Shown: positions 35,166-49,058, counted from the stretch's first letter. The stretch is 64,000 bases of DNA from Paramecium sonneborni (GCA_905182985.1 CAJJDN010000037.1:147892-211891), one strand, 5' to 3'. Notes: generated from the sequence alone by a model not told the origin. Made by a program: numbers and translations.

Positions 35166-35558
35166 TGAAAATAATTTTAATTATTATTATCCAAATAGAA
35201 AGCACTAATATTTAGATAAAGCGTAATTTAAACTCAATATAATTTAAGTAATCTTACACTTGATTTCCATTTAAACTTTTTTTTGTACTGAATTTAGTAA
35301 TTACCTTTATTTTTACTCTATGATTATTTACAATATAAATAAAATATACATAAATAAATTTTAATTATTTTTAAAATATATTAACTATTGTTAACAATAT
35401 AAAGTTTATATCCTAAAATATGAATTAAAGCATATAATCATAGGTAATTAAATGCTTCATTCCATAGATGAATTTTTAATTTAATTAACTTGTTTTTGAC
35501 ACAGGATAAAAATCGAAGATTTATAAATGTTTAAATATTATATTTAATATCAAAATTA
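35166..35558. other. intergenic stretch, nothing supported
   Basis: About 390 bp of AT-rich sequence between two plus-strand genes; no convincing frame or site. Confidence 0.4.
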
Positions 35559-35870
35559 ATGCAAAATTAGAAAAGAGTATATAAGAAGGTTGAAAAATAT
35601 AAGAGAGAAGCTTTGATATTCTTAGTTTATAAATAGGGTTAGAAAATAAAAGAAGTAAATTATTTCTTATTTTAGGCATCTTAAAATCTAGATATAAAGT
35701 ATGCAGTAGCAAAAACAATTGTAATTGCTTTTAGGAAAAAATACATTTTAAAGAAAAGAGAAATAATATCAACCAAAAAATGCAGATTTCAACCTAGAGT
35801 AAATCAAAAATCTGTACATCAAATAATTAGTAAAATTGGAGGAGAATGTGTAAATGTCATTCAAGAGTGA
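35559..35870 (+). CDS. small helix-turn-helix protein, 96 aa
   Basis: The two exons (intron 35655-35675, 21 nt) encode MQNQKRVYKKVEKYKREALI, then a helix-turn-helix-like segment ending LDIKYAVAKTIVIAFRKKYI and a basic tail. The pattern of a basic helix, a turn with Gly, then I-K-Y-A-V-A-K-T-I followed by basic residues resembles Psq/homeodomain-like HTH units that bind DNA and are common in ciliates and microsporidia. It is too short to be a transposase by itself; it could be a stand-alone regulator or a domesticated remnant. Other frames here are also open, but this one has by far the best coding character. Confidence 0.6.
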
Positions 35871-35920
35871 AATTGATGATAAACTATTTTTATTTTTTTC
35901 ATCATTAGTAGACTATAATA

Positions 35921-36148
35921 ATGTCAGAATTTTACAAAAATATTTCACTTATTCTAAGGCAATACTTTTTATATGAACACAAAATATTGGTGGTTATTTT
36001 TATTGATATAAATCATTGTAACTTTACTTTCATATAAGGATATTCCTAATTTTAGTATAGTTTCTATAAGAAGAAGAGTATCAATAGAATATTTTTAATA
36101 AAATTAGAATAAAATAACATCATTTATTTTAAAAAAAATAAATTTTGA
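35921..36148 (+). CDS. possible small ORF, 75 aa
   Basis: An ATG frame with a hydrophobic middle (ILVVIFIDI) and a Lys/Asn-rich end. It has no homology that I recognise, and AT-rich noncoding sequence can yield such frames. The rest of 35871-36273 holds nothing else supported. Confidence 0.3.
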
Positions 36149-36273
36149 TTTAATTTTTAAAAGTATTTAGACAAAAAAAGAAGAATTTGAAAGGAGAGTG
36201 CAGAAAGTTATATTAAAAATAAAATTTTTTTGTAAATTTTAGAATTTATGAAAAATAAGAGAAAAGAGAAAAA

Positions 36274-38286
36274 TCAATTTTTTAATTCACCAAAGATATA
36301 TGATAGTACTTATTTTTAACCATTTGGAAATTTGAGTAATCCTTTACCATGTTTAACACCATGAAACCAAGCTCCAATATAAACTTTACCATCACTATAT
36401 TCATAAGTACCATCTCCATGAAAATTATCCTTGTAAAATCTAGAAATATTAATATAATAATTAATTTTACAAACCAATATGTTAATCTCCATCACAATTA
36501 ATAAATGTACCTTATCCATGTTTTTAACCATTCTTCATAAATCCTTTATATTAAGAGCCATCGTTATATGTGAAAGTACCTTTACCAATAATTTCATTTG
36601 ATTCAAATTATCCTTCATAATAAGAACCATTTTTAAATAGTAATTTGCCTTCTCCATGTCTTAAGCAATTTTTAAAATATCCTTCATAATATTAGCCATT
36701 TGGCCATATTTGTTTACCATAACCATCTAAAATAGTACCACACCAAAATCCTTCTAAAATACTACCATCAGAATAAGTCATTTTACCAATTCCATTTTAT
36801 TTATCACAAATCCAATGACCTTCATAAATATCACCATTTGAATATACTTATTTACCATATCCATGTCTTTTATCATTTAACCAAAAACCATCATAAATAG
36901 AACCATCTAATGAAAATAATTTTCCTTTTCCAGATCTTTCTTCTCTGATTGTTTCTCCAACATAAAATTAACCATCTTTTTAGACTAATGTTAAACTAAA
37001 TCTACTAATTAATTATTTATCACTAATCCTAGACATAGACCAATTACTATCAGATGCTTTTAATGGAGATTCATCTGTTTTATCAGTTGCACATTATTTA
37101 ATGTTTTCACTATAATAATTATAATAATGAAAAATTACAATTAATGATCACATTTAAATGCTTCTATTATATCAAAATCTTAAACTTAATCTAACCATCT
37201 TTTTCTTTTTCCTTCAAACCATTCTCCAAATTTATAATCTCCATTTTATGCATACATAATTCCTATTCCATGTTATTTTCCTTACATCCAATTTCCTATA
37301 TATTTCTTACCATCTTGCCAACAAAACAAACCAAAACCTTATTTTAAATCTTAGTCATATGATCCTTCATAAATTCTACCATCAGGCCAAGTAGTTTTTC
37401 CATTACCTTACATCTTATTTTTCTGCCATCCTCCTATATAAGTTCTACCATCAATCCAATGATATTCACCATAACCTTAAATTTCATCATTTACAAATTC
37501 TCCTTAATATGATGAATTATCATTAAATCTCAATATTCCTTTACCTTATTTAAATCCTTTTTAAAATTCCCCAATATATTTTGCTGTTTCATTCCATTAT
37601 TCTATTCCAAAATAATGTTTAAAGCTATTTAACCAATAACCTCTATAAAATGCCCCCTCAACATATTTATACTCTCCATAACCAGTTGCCTCATCATTTT
37701 TCCAATGTCCAATATATACATCACCATTTACAAAATATTTTATACCATAACCTTCATACTTCCCTTTCTTCCATTATCCTTCATACATTTAACCTAATAA
37801 TTTCATACAAATTCTTACCACTTTAATAAATTTAAACTCCCCAACCCTCCTATAAATTATCTTCTAAATTACCTCTATATGAAGAACCTAATTTCTATTT
37901 AAATCTTACCATCATCCAAAATTGTTATTTCTGTTTCTTTATATTTACTATATATTTCTTTCTCAATTTATTTTTTCATTGCTGTAGAATCAAATGTTGG
38001 TACAACTATCTTCATTCCTGTTAACATAAACTAATTTTATTGCCAATAACCTTCATAAATTTATTCATCATTTTTAGTGTATTTTCCATAACCATCCATT
38101 TAGTTATTGTTCCAATTTCCCTCATATATATCACCTTAATTTAATTATAATAATTATACCATTAGAAAATATTGCTTTTCCAAATCCATTAAAAGCTTGA
38201 TTATCTAACTATTATCCTTAATATAGTATATCTAACCATTTAAATTATTTAATTACTATTTTCAAGGAATCTGTAAGGTTACTCAT
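36274..38286 (-). CDS. large MORN-repeat protein, about 626 aa
   Basis: About twenty MORN repeats in two blocks, separated by a Ser/Asp-rich linker of about 60 residues. Typical units: YEGNWNNNQMDGYGKYTK, YIGHWKNDEATGYGEYKY, YEGHWICDKQNGIGKMTY. The start MSNLTDSLKIVIKQFKWL is chosen because it is in frame with the first repeat; an upstream ATG at 38344 is out of frame. Five introns (22-35 nt), including 31-nt and 29-nt ones, must be removed to keep the repeats in register, and exons then sum to 627 codons. Proteins like this organise cortical or ciliary structures. Unlike the two other MORN genes here, it lacks an N-terminal MG motif. Confidence 0.8.
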
Positions 38287-38558
38287 TTATATTCATCTCT
38301 GAAAAATGAGTGAAACTTTTAGTATCATTTACAATCAGAGCCATTATTTTATATTAATATTATATCACTAGAAAAATCTAATTTTAAAATTTATATAATC
38401 AATCTTATTAACTTGCAAGTTTTAGGTCAAATAATAGTTATTTTATTCTAATTCTTCAAGATAAAAAATAATCAATTTAAAAAAAATAAACTTTATTTTA
38501 GTAACTCATCAAAAATATTCTTATTTATAAAATTAATAATATAATAAAATAATTTAAA

Positions 38559-39870
<1,312 letters not shown>

Positions 39871-39969
39871 TATATAGATTATTTGTTTGTAAACTTATAT
39901 GTTTCACTTTATTTACTTTAACTATTGGAATTTTATATATTTAATATTGAATTTATTGGAAATTTCTTC

Positions 39970-40386
39970 ATGATAGATTCAGACACAATAACTCTTGATT
40001 AAATTTATGGATGCAATTTCAAAAGAGTACCATTACTTTATGGTGAAATGGAAGGAACTAATCCCTTTCCAATAAATGAGACTGATGAAGATTTAGATTC
40101 TGATAAATAACGTGACTAACAGAAGCAAATTTCACCAACTTAATAAAAAGCATAATTAAAACCATTAATAAAAACAAGGAAGAGGTAACAGACTGTTCAT
40201 AAATCACCTGTTAATATGAGCTAATTTGATAAGCATATTGGATTTCGAAATTCTTTTTATAAGAATAATAACAAAATCAATTTAGCTTCTAGGTAAAGGG
40301 TTGAAGAAGTAAAAAATTAAGAAATTGGAATGTTTACTAAATATGTTTAGAGGTTTTAGCTTCAAAAATTATAAATTTGGAATTGA
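39970..40386 (+). CDS. hypothetical protein, 138 aa
   Basis: An intronless frame from MIDSDTITLDQIYGCNFKRV. It has an acidic patch (NETDEDLDSDKQ) followed by a long basic Gln/Lys/Arg segment (KPLIKTRKRQQTVHKSP). No family is recognised. It lies 99 bp downstream of the MYND-kinase gene on the same strand. Confidence 0.5.
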
Positions 40387-40479
40387 ATTAAACGTAGATT
40401 AATAATTTGAATAGACATCTAATTTTTTTTGTTATTTAATATTAATTTTCTAAATTTTATACCAATTAAAAATTTTAAT

Positions 40480-40520
40480 AATATGTAGTATGAATTCTTC
40501 TCAAATTCATACTACATATT
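40480..40520. repeat. perfect 17-bp inverted repeat, 7-nt loop
   Basis: Arms 40480-40496 and 40504-40520 are exact reverse complements (core ATATGTAGTATGAATT) around the loop CTTCTCA. The hairpin lies in the intergenic space between two plus-strand genes, 94 bp after one stop and 71 bp before the next start. Confidence 0.85.
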
Positions 40521-40590
40521 TAATGAGAAATTATTTGAATTATATAATGATCATTATTGAAGAATCTTATAAAATATAAAAATAAAAATA

Positions 40591-41048
40591 ATGGATGATG
40601 AAATACACATAAAATAGCCATTGAACGATGAATAGAATGATTAATCAGAAAAGTTAGAGAAAATATTATTATTTATTAGATAATCCTAATTTGTATAAAA
40701 TGATGAATCATTAGAACATCTGGTCAACACCTTAATCAAAAATTAATAACCAAGAGAGGAGAATTAATTATAATAATAAATTTCCAAAAAGAGGATTAAT
40801 GATTAGAGGTAATTAATGAACCTTATAAATTATTGCATTATAGATTTACTTACCAAGAAGATAAACGGATCTTAGAGTTAGTTTAATAGGTGGGACCAAA
40901 CTTTAATAAGATAGTCAAATCATTTCCTGGCAAAACAATGAATATGATAAAAAATAGATATTATAAAAGATTGCGCTACATTAAGGAAGACTTTTAAAAC
41001 AATTAAGAATAAATTAAAAAACAATCTAAGCAAAAAAAATAAAATTGA
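40591..41048 (+). CDS. single Myb/SANT-domain protein, 140 aa
   Basis: An acidic, Gln-rich N-terminal half (MDDEIHIKQPLNDEQNDQSE) is followed by a 35-nt intron (40809-40843) and a Myb/SANT-like domain: FTYQEDKRILELVQQVGPNF, NKIVKSFPGKTMNMIKNRYY, KRLRYIKEDF. The pattern of a first helix with E-D, G-P-N-F before helix 2, and F-P-G-K-T...I-K-N-R-Y in helix 3 is that of one Myb repeat. The tail is Lys/Gln-rich. Probably a DNA- or chromatin-binding protein. Confidence 0.75.
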
Positions 41049-41438
41049 ATTTTATCTTTTATAGGCTGTCCTAGCCACTTTAATGTTGCTATTTTATTAC
41101 TTTAATAATAAATTTATATTGTTATATTTCTAAATTTCTTTAAATAAAAATAAAATTTATAAATGAAATAAGTTTTCTATAAAAACTACTTAAATTTAAG
41201 TTAATTTGAAGTTAATTTTAAGTAAGAATTAGAATTTAGTTTTCTTAACTTTAATTTAAAAAGAGGGAATTTTTTATAAAAAATAAATTAATAGAAATAT
41301 CTGAAGTGCTTGAAAAAGAATTAAGAAACAAATATAATAATATTAGGGCAAAAAAAAGCATGAGATGAAATATATGAAAAATAAATATATATCATATTAT
41401 TTTGATTAAAAAGGCTGAACAAAAATAATTAAATTAAT

Positions 41439-42329
41439 ATGACAGATTAAAATTAATTAAGTCATAATAATATCGAAGATTAATAAGAGGGGTCTGAATA
41501 ATGTAGTGATGAAGAGTTGGATGTTTTTCATTATTAGGAAGAGAAGTAGTGATTTATGAATGTATATTAGAGAGAAATATCCGATGTTGGTAAGGTTATT
41601 AGAGAATATGTTAAGCTAAGTATTAGTTAATTTATTAACAATTTATGCATTATATGGGGATGATATAAGAATAATATGTTTTGATAAAAGAGCAGATAGT
41701 ACTTTTGATGGGATAACAATATTTTGCATAGTAAATAAAAGAATAATAAATACATAGATAATATTTTCTACTGAAATAGTTATAACATCGATAGTAAGAA
41801 AGGAGTACTTAAATTCATTTTTTTTTTGGCTTGATATAATATCTACAGTTTCATAGATTTTGGATATAACGTTATTTAATGTAGCTGTAGGTTTAGAGTA
41901 ATAAATTTATTAAGCAGTAGAGGTTCAGTATCAGCAAAATCTGGATCAGATTTATAATAGGCAAATAAGGCTTCAAAAACAAGTTCAAAAGCAATAAGAG
42001 TGGTAAGATTAGTAAGATTGATAAGGATAGTAAAATTATATAAGGCTGTTAATTATTAAAGAGAATATAGTTTAAGAAAAAGTAAGACAAAGTCAAATAC
42101 AATTTAAATGATAAAGAATTCAAATAAAAGTTAGATTTATCCATAAAAAGAGGATAGAATGGAATAATAATAATATGTATTGAGAGAGACTCCTAATTTG
42201 ACAACACTGAATTTAAATTCAGTTTAATAGAAAGATTAAGTGAATAATTTGACAAGTGTAATCGATTGTAACGAATAAGGGAATAATAGTAATGAACATC
42301 GTCGTAGTTATAATAAACAGATTTTACCT
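41439..42329 (+). pseudogene. truncated first copy of cyclase gene
   Basis: This is the 5' part of the adenylyl cyclase gene (complete at 42624-45410), cut off by the N at 42330. It is an assembly truncation rather than real gene decay. Confidence 0.85.
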
Positions 42330-42330
42330 N
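42330..42330. other. single-base gap (N)
   Basis: An unknown base between two copies of the same 1184-bp block; it marks a contig join. Confidence 0.95.
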
Positions 42331-42623
42331 AAAAATAAAATTTATAAATGAAATAAGTTTTCTATAAAAACTACTTAAATTTAAGTTAATTTGAAGTTAA
42401 TTTTAAGTAAGAATTAGAATTTAGTTTTCTTAACTTTAATTTAAAAAGAGGGAATTTTTTATAAAAAATAAATTAATAGAAATATCTGAAGTGCTTGAAA
42501 AAGAATTAAGAAACAAATATAATAATATTAGGGCAAAAAAAAGCATGAGATGAAATATATGAAAAATAAATATATATCATATTATTTTGATTAAAAAGGC
42601 TGAACAAAAATAATTAAATTAAT

Positions 42624-45410
42624 ATGACAGATTAAAATTAATTAAGTCATAATAATATCGAAGATTAATAAGAGGGGTCTGAATAATGTAGTGATGAAGA
42701 GTTGGATGTTTTTCATTATTAGGAAGAGAAGTAGTGATTTATGAATGTATATTAGAGAGAAATATCCGATGTTGGTAAGGTTATTAGAGAATATGTTAAG
42801 CTAAGTATTAGTTAATTTATTAACAATTTATGCATTATATGGGGATGATATAAGAATAATATGTTTTGATAAAAGAGCAGATAGTACTTTTGATGGGATA
42901 ACAATATTTTGCATAGTAAATAAAAGAATAATAAATACATAGATAATATTTTCTACTGAAATAGTTATAACATCGATAGTAAGAAAGGAGTACTTAAATT
43001 CATTTTTTTTTTGGCTTGATATAATATCTACAGTTTCATAGATTTTGGATATAACGTTATTTAATGTAGCTGTAGGTTTAGAGTAATAAATTTATTAAGC
43101 AGTAGAGGTTCAGTATCAGCAAAATCTGGATCAGATTTATAATAGGCAAATAAGGCTTCAAAAACAAGTTCAAAAGCAATAAGAGTGGTAAGATTAGTAA
43201 GATTGATAAGGATAGTAAAATTATATAAGGCTGTTAATTATTAAAGAGAATATAGTTTAAGAAAAAGTAAGACAAAGTCAAATACAATTTAAATGATAAA
43301 GAATTCAAATAAAAGTTAGATTTATCCATAAAAAGAGGATAGAATGGAATAATAATAATATGTATTGAGAGAGACTCCTAATTTGACAACACTGAATTTA
43401 AATTCAGTTTAATAGAAAGATTAAGTGAATAATTTGACAAGTGTAATCGATTGTAACGAATAAGGGAATAATAGTAATGAACATCGTCGTAGTTATAATA
43501 AACAGATTTTACCTGAGAGTCATTATATTTAATAGATATAACAGAATGAGGAAGTGGGAAGAAAGATTTAAGAAAAAGGAGAGACCGAATAAAAATAGAA
43601 GAAGGAATCACGAGTAAGCTAAAGATTATCAGATGCAACAACAAAGAAAGTAACTTTGTTAGTAATATTGTTGTTGCTTATAATGCCTTTATTTAGTTCA
43701 GATTATTATTACGAATAATCATAAAGTTTAGAGTATGCAGCATAATATTTTAAAGTTGTTGCAGAAATACCAAATACAAGGTTGTCAGAAATAAATGAAA
43801 CTTTGAATTTTGTGATAGACTAACATAATTAATTTGATACACCAGTAGGATTTATAAGAAATCCATTTATTGGAATAAAGGATTATGAAAGATAGGATTA
43901 TGAATATATAAGAGAAAGTGCAAAAGGTTATTATTTTACACATGTGGATCCAATATTAGTAGGATTGGAATACATAGGAGATCCGATTATTTTATTTGTA
44001 TCTGATAATTCATAGATAGAGAGATTAAATTCTATAATAAATATAATTAATACATTATTTGTGAGTTGTGTATTATTATTTGGTGCCTTAGCATTTGCAA
44101 AAGATGCAAAAAATTTAGCTTTGGCACCGATAGAAAGAATGATTGTTAAAGTAAATATAATAGCAAAGAATCCTTAAGAAGCAAAAGAGATGAAATTGGA
44201 TGTAGAATCATTATAAAGAGAAACGACATAGATAGAAAATGCAATAATAAAAATAGGAACTTTATTAGCATTAGGATTCGGAGATGCAGGATCAGCTATT
44301 ATAGGAACTAATATGGCATCATCAGGAGATGTAAATCCTATGTTACCAGGTAAAAAGAAATGGGCTATTTATGGATTTTGTGATATTAGAAATTTTACAG
44401 ATGCAACTGAAGTTTTATAAAAAGATGTTATGGTATTTGTAAATAGTATAGCTGAAATTGTTCATACAATGGTTAATAGATATTAAGGATCTGCTAATAA
44501 AAATATAGGCGATGCCTTTTTATTAGTATGGAAAATATCTGATCATTCATGGTATGAAGAAAATGGTAAAATTAAATGGTAAATATATTCATTTTATCTT
44601 TAGGAAGAATTATGAATACATTAATATCATAGCTGATTGTTCTTTATTTTCATTTATGAAAATATTTGCTAAAATTAACAGAGAACCTAAAATATTAGAG
44701 TATCGTAATGATAAAAGACTTATTTAAAGACTTCCTGGATATAAAGTCAAAATGGGTTTTGGATTACATATTGGTTGGGGTATAGAAGGTGCTATTGGTT
44801 CAGAATTTAAAATTGATGCCTCCTATCTTAGTCCTAATGTTAATATGGCATCTAGATTAGAAGCTGCTACTAAATAATATGGTGTTTCTATTCTTATATC
44901 TAGTGATCTCTATAATCTCTTCTCACCAGATCTCAAAAAGTATTTAAGATAAATTGATATGGTAACTGTTAAAGGAAGTGTTAAACCTATTGGATTTTAT
45001 ACTATAGATATTGATGCTGATCATATACCTCCTAGTAAAGAAGATTATTCTCAACATGAAAAATTAGAAGTTATGGATTAAAAGAGATAAATTTTTATCA
45101 ATTAAATTGAAGCAGGCGAATTCAAATCAGAAATTCATTTCAATAGAAATAAAGATCTTATATTAATCATGAACAATTTTAATCCTGAATTTTATGTATT
45201 CATATTTATCTTTATATCAAGGCATTATTTACTCAAGGATTTTAAGGATACTTATTAGGTGATTGGAAAGAAGCTCAAATATGGTTTGAAAAAGCAAAAG
45301 TATTAAAACCTAATGATGGACCTATTTCAACTTTAACTGCTTTTATGAATGAACATAATTTTAAAGCTCCAACTAATTGGAAAGGATTTCGAGAATTGAC
45401 AGAAAAATGA
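42624..45410 (+). CDS. adenylyl cyclase with voltage-sensor-like domain
   Basis: About 896 residues. The N-terminal four-helix region (about 40-190) ends in an S4-like helix with Arg/Lys at every third position (AIRVVRLVRLIRIVKLYK), like a voltage sensor. A long linker leads to a membrane helix (VTLLVILLLLIMPLF), an extracellular loop, a second helix (LFVSCVLLFGALAFA), and a single class III cyclase domain (about 564-770). Metal Asp residues lie in FCDIRNFT and NIGDAFLLVW; transition-state Asn/Arg in NVNMASRL. Lys in NKNIGD and Asp in FKIDASY favour ATP over GTP. No K+-channel GYG filter is present. A TPR-like tail follows (GDWKEAQIWFEKAKVLKP). Introns: 42731-42755, 43056-43075, 44579-44603, 45196-45221. 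Confidence 0.83.
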
Positions 45411-45554
45411 ATCACATATCCATTATAGAAATACTTTCTAGTTCTATTATTTAAATTATTAATATTTCAAACTAATTTCATATTTTACATTCAATTACTT
45501 ATTTTTTATTTCCAATCTTTTTAATTTTCGATCTTATTGTAGGCTGATTATTTA

Positions 45555-45844
45555 ATGTTTTTAAAATAATAAAAGCGATATAAAATATTTAAAGTAATAG
45601 AGGTATGTTTTAGAATAATGTTGTTAAATTTTATAATAAGAGTAAGAAGTAATATAACTAGGGATCAATAAAAATAGAGTGAATTTGAATTAACTCATTT
45701 CATAAGCAAATATAAAGTTCATTTAATATACACGGATCTAAAATTAAGTTAAAAAAAATTAAATACTCAGAGAGTAGGTAAATAGTTTTTGATGATATGA
45801 TATCTCTAGAACAAAATATAAAGATCTATATAATTCAAAGATGA
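45555..45844 (+). CDS. small hypothetical protein, 85 aa
   Basis: Begins MFLKQQKRYKIFKVIEVCFR; a 32-nt intron (45778-45809) removes an in-frame TGA and leads to the ending EQNIKIYIIQR. The middle (ELTHFISKYKVHLIYTDLKL) has good coding character. The family is not recognised. It lies between the cyclase and the second hydrolase gene on the same strand. Confidence 0.45.
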
Positions 45845-46145
45845 TTGATTATTGTGAAATCACTTTTTTCCAGATTTATTATCAAACTTAAGATGATTCA
45901 CATTATAATAATTTATGCTTTCTCTACTACTTTTATCATCTACTTTTTATTAAAAGATTATTAACTGTTTCTATAGAAAATCTAGTTAGAATACTGAAAC
46001 TAAATATACTTTAAATAATTGATCCAATAACTAAATAATGAAATAATTTTATTTTGATGATTTTCTATATAATTCAACTTTTTTTACTATTTTTAATAAT
46101 ATTTTATACTAAAAATTATAATAATATATATTAAATAACATTTAT
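45845..46145. other. intergenic stretch, nothing supported
   Basis: About 300 bp of AT-rich sequence upstream of the hydrolase gene; no open frame or site stands out. Confidence 0.4.
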
Positions 46146-47045
46146 ATGCAATAGCCTTAAACAAATAATAGAAGTCAAGAGGAATTGATTAGGGTAGCTT
46201 CAATAATTTTCCCAGCTCCTCCAAATAAATATGATTATTCACTTCTTTAAGCAATATAATATGCTTAAATAGAATAATCTAATAAAGTTCCATTTTATCT
46301 TTTATAAAATGAAGATAAAACAATAAATAATTACATTCTTTATTTTCATGGAAATGGTGAAGATCTGTATTAAATAAATTATTTTTTTAAGATAAAGTTC
46401 ATTCTATATGATGAAATCTTGTGTTTAACAATTAAAAGCCCATTTTATTTTAGTTGAGTATCCAGGTTATGGTGTATATAATAATACAATTACAACGACT
46501 GAATAAATTTAAATGGATGCTTTGATAGTTTATGATTATGTAAAATAAAAGTATTCTGTAAATGATAATTAAATATATGTATTTGGAAGGTAATCAATTA
46601 TATTTTATAAAGATCAATTGGGACTGGCCCTGCTATTTATATTGGTGCTCACAGAAATTGTGCTGGTTTAATTATGTTTTGTGCTTATACAACCCTTTTA
46701 AAATTGGTTTAACAAATAATACCTAAAAAGGCAATATATTTATAAAATGAAAACAATTTGAATAATGAGGAGAATTCTTAAAAATTATAATGCAAATGTT
46801 TATTTATTCAAGGAAGACTTGATACTCTAACTCCCTTATAGCCTATTGAATTATTATATAACAAGTATATATTTATCATATAAAGTTTACCTGCTCATAT
46901 CAAAGATAAATCATATTTGTAAATTTAAGAACAAATGACTCATAATTTTTTTAGCATTTAAACAGATATAATTGATTAAATAATTAAATTTTATCCAGAG
47001 TTAAAAATGAATAACCCAATAAGTGTAAATGAGGGATTTAATTGA
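46146..47045 (+). CDS. ABHD17-like serine hydrolase, second copy
   Basis: About 276 residues, paralogous in pattern to 31364-32392 but without the N-terminal membrane anchor. Catalytic elements: HGNGEDL, VEYPGYGVY, nucleophile elbow GRSIGTGP, acid in QGRLDTLTPLQP, and His in EQMTHNFFS. Introns at 46367-46391, 46590-46612 and 46865-46885; the first two fall at the same places in the protein as in the other gene (after HGN.EDL and inside the GR-SIG motif), which shows common descent. Probable membrane-lipid or protein depalmitoylation role, by family. Confidence 0.85.
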
Positions 47046-47086
47046 TACAAATTAGACATTTAAATATTATTATATGAATAGGATTA

Positions 47087-48708
47087 TCACAATTTCTATA
47101 ATTATCGCCATTTAACTGTAATGCGATCTAATATTTTTCTCCAATCATCTCTTTGTTATTTTTCTACCAAAAGCATTTGAAAATCCAAATCTGTAGTTTT
47201 AACAATATTTTTATGAGTTATTTATTAATCCAACAATAATTCTAAAGCAATCAAACTATCTTAACTAAAGAATAAATAAAATTTAAATACAATATTCCTT
47301 CAGATGACTTTTTCTTAAGATCATCTAATATATCACCAATTAATTTAATGATTTTAGAAGTAAAATTATCTTCTAATTTATTTCTATCAGAATCAGATAA
47401 TTCAACTTCATATTAAATTTCTTTAAAAAACTATTCTTTGCAATTTGAGAAGAATATTTTATAATATTCTTATTCATTTTTAATAAAGTTTAATATATTC
47501 CATTTAGTACCCTTCATTAATATATCTTCTCCTGAATCACAAGTTTCTTCTACTAATTAAACTAATAAATTGCTATATGCTAAAACTAATCTTGATAAAA
47601 TAACAATGCATTCTTCTAAAGATTAATCTCTTCTAAATAACAATTTTAATTAATCTAATTTTTAATATAATTCTAAATTAACAAAATGTCGAAATGCTAT
47701 ATTTTATTTCATTTATTGTAAAAATTACAATTACTTAACCAATTAATCGCCTGTCATTTTTTATTATTATTTTTGCATCCAACTTAAATTTTAATCATTA
47801 TAAAGTTTTTACAAAGTTGGATTGTTTGAAACTAACCCTTTTTCCATACTTTCAAACATCTGAAAAACTTAATCCCAAGAAATTCTTTCAGATTCATCCA
47901 CAATTAAAGCTTTAGTTAAAAAATCTCTTGTAAAATCATTAATAGCTTAATTTCCTTTAAATACTAAAGGTTTAATTAAAATGTTTTTAAGCAAGTCTTA
48001 TTCATCTCTTCCTTTCCATGGAACATCATGAAATACCATTTCATAAAATATTACACCAATCGACCAAATATCACATTTTGTTGAATAACTTTTTCTTTAT
48101 AATATTTATGGTGCCATATACAATGGTGAACCAACACACGATCTTAACAATTATGATGTATAATTATCAACATACTTTGCAAATCCAAAATCTAAATTCT
48201 AATTTTTCAATTACCTGCTATTTTAACAATTCCTTCATGATTCAAAATATTTGCTGGTTTAAGATCTCTATGAATTACTCCTTATTTTACTAATTCTTTA
48301 AATCCATTTATTATTTACAACATGATACCTTAAGCCTATCAAAATATATATGGGTTATTTTACTTCTTTTTCACTCAATCTTCTTTTTTAAAGAAACTCC
48401 TTTAAATCTCCATCTTTGCAAAATTCAGTAATTATATAAAGTGATCTTTGAGTTGTAATCAAATCGATAAATCTAACGATATTTGGATGATTAAATTTTT
48501 TTAAAATTTCTATCTCACTAACAATCTAATTTCTTAGATAAGTATCTCTCTCAAATAAAACTAAATCCATTTTCTTAATTCCAACTATTTCATTAGTTTT
48601 TATGTCCATTCCCTAATAAACTTTACCATAAGCTCCTTCACCCAAACAATGTCTTTCATTGTATTGATATTAACCAATCTATTTCACTGTTCTATTCTAT
48701 GAGCTCAT
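47087..48708 (-). CDS. ULK/ATG1-like Ser/Thr protein kinase
   Basis: A 514-residue kinase. The kinase domain (about 15-275) shows LGEGAYGKVYQGMD, VGIKKMD, a C-helix segment QIVSEIEILKKFNHPNIVRF, catalytic loop IHRDLKPANIL, DFGFAKYV, GSPLYMAPQIL (APQ for APE), and CDIWSIGVIFYEMVF. The overall sequence is closest in style to the ULK/Unc-51/ATG1 and related Fused-type kinases, which act in autophagy or cilia. The C-terminal ~240 residues are helical and unrecognised. Introns: 47265-47290, 48192-48214, 48336-48363. It is convergent with the hydrolase gene, 41 bp apart. Confidence 0.83.
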
Positions 48709-49058
48709 TAATACCAAAATTATAATACTTTCAATTATATTTATATAATTCAATATATTATAAACTCATTTTTATACTTTTATTAGATTTTGTGTTTTAT
48801 TCCAAAATAGATAACTATAATAATAATATATTATAAAGATTAACATATTTATTCAAGTTGATATATTAATTTCTTACTTTAAAGAAGAGAAATCAAAATC
48901 TCTTTAAAAAAAATAGAATTATCTTTCCAAACTAATTTTTCATTTTATTTTTATGTGTATTTCAAATAAATAAGAAAAGATTTCAATTATTTTATATTAG
49001 ATCAATTTACATGGTTTATTATTATTAATTTACATTGCATACTTGATTTTACAATAAA
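48709..49058. other. intergenic region, start of duplicated block
   Basis: About 350 bp of AT-rich sequence between divergent kinase and transporter genes. The duplicated block begins inside it, at 48821. No other feature was seen. Confidence 0.5.

Larger units (their letters stand above)
41146..43514. repeat. direct duplication of 1184 bp flanking a single N
   Basis: Bases 41146-42329 recur at 42331-43514 with constant offset 1185. The block covers 293 bp upstream and the first 891 bp of the cyclase gene. The first copy ends at the N; the second runs on into the full gene. Same artefact pattern as at 12930. Confidence 0.9.
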
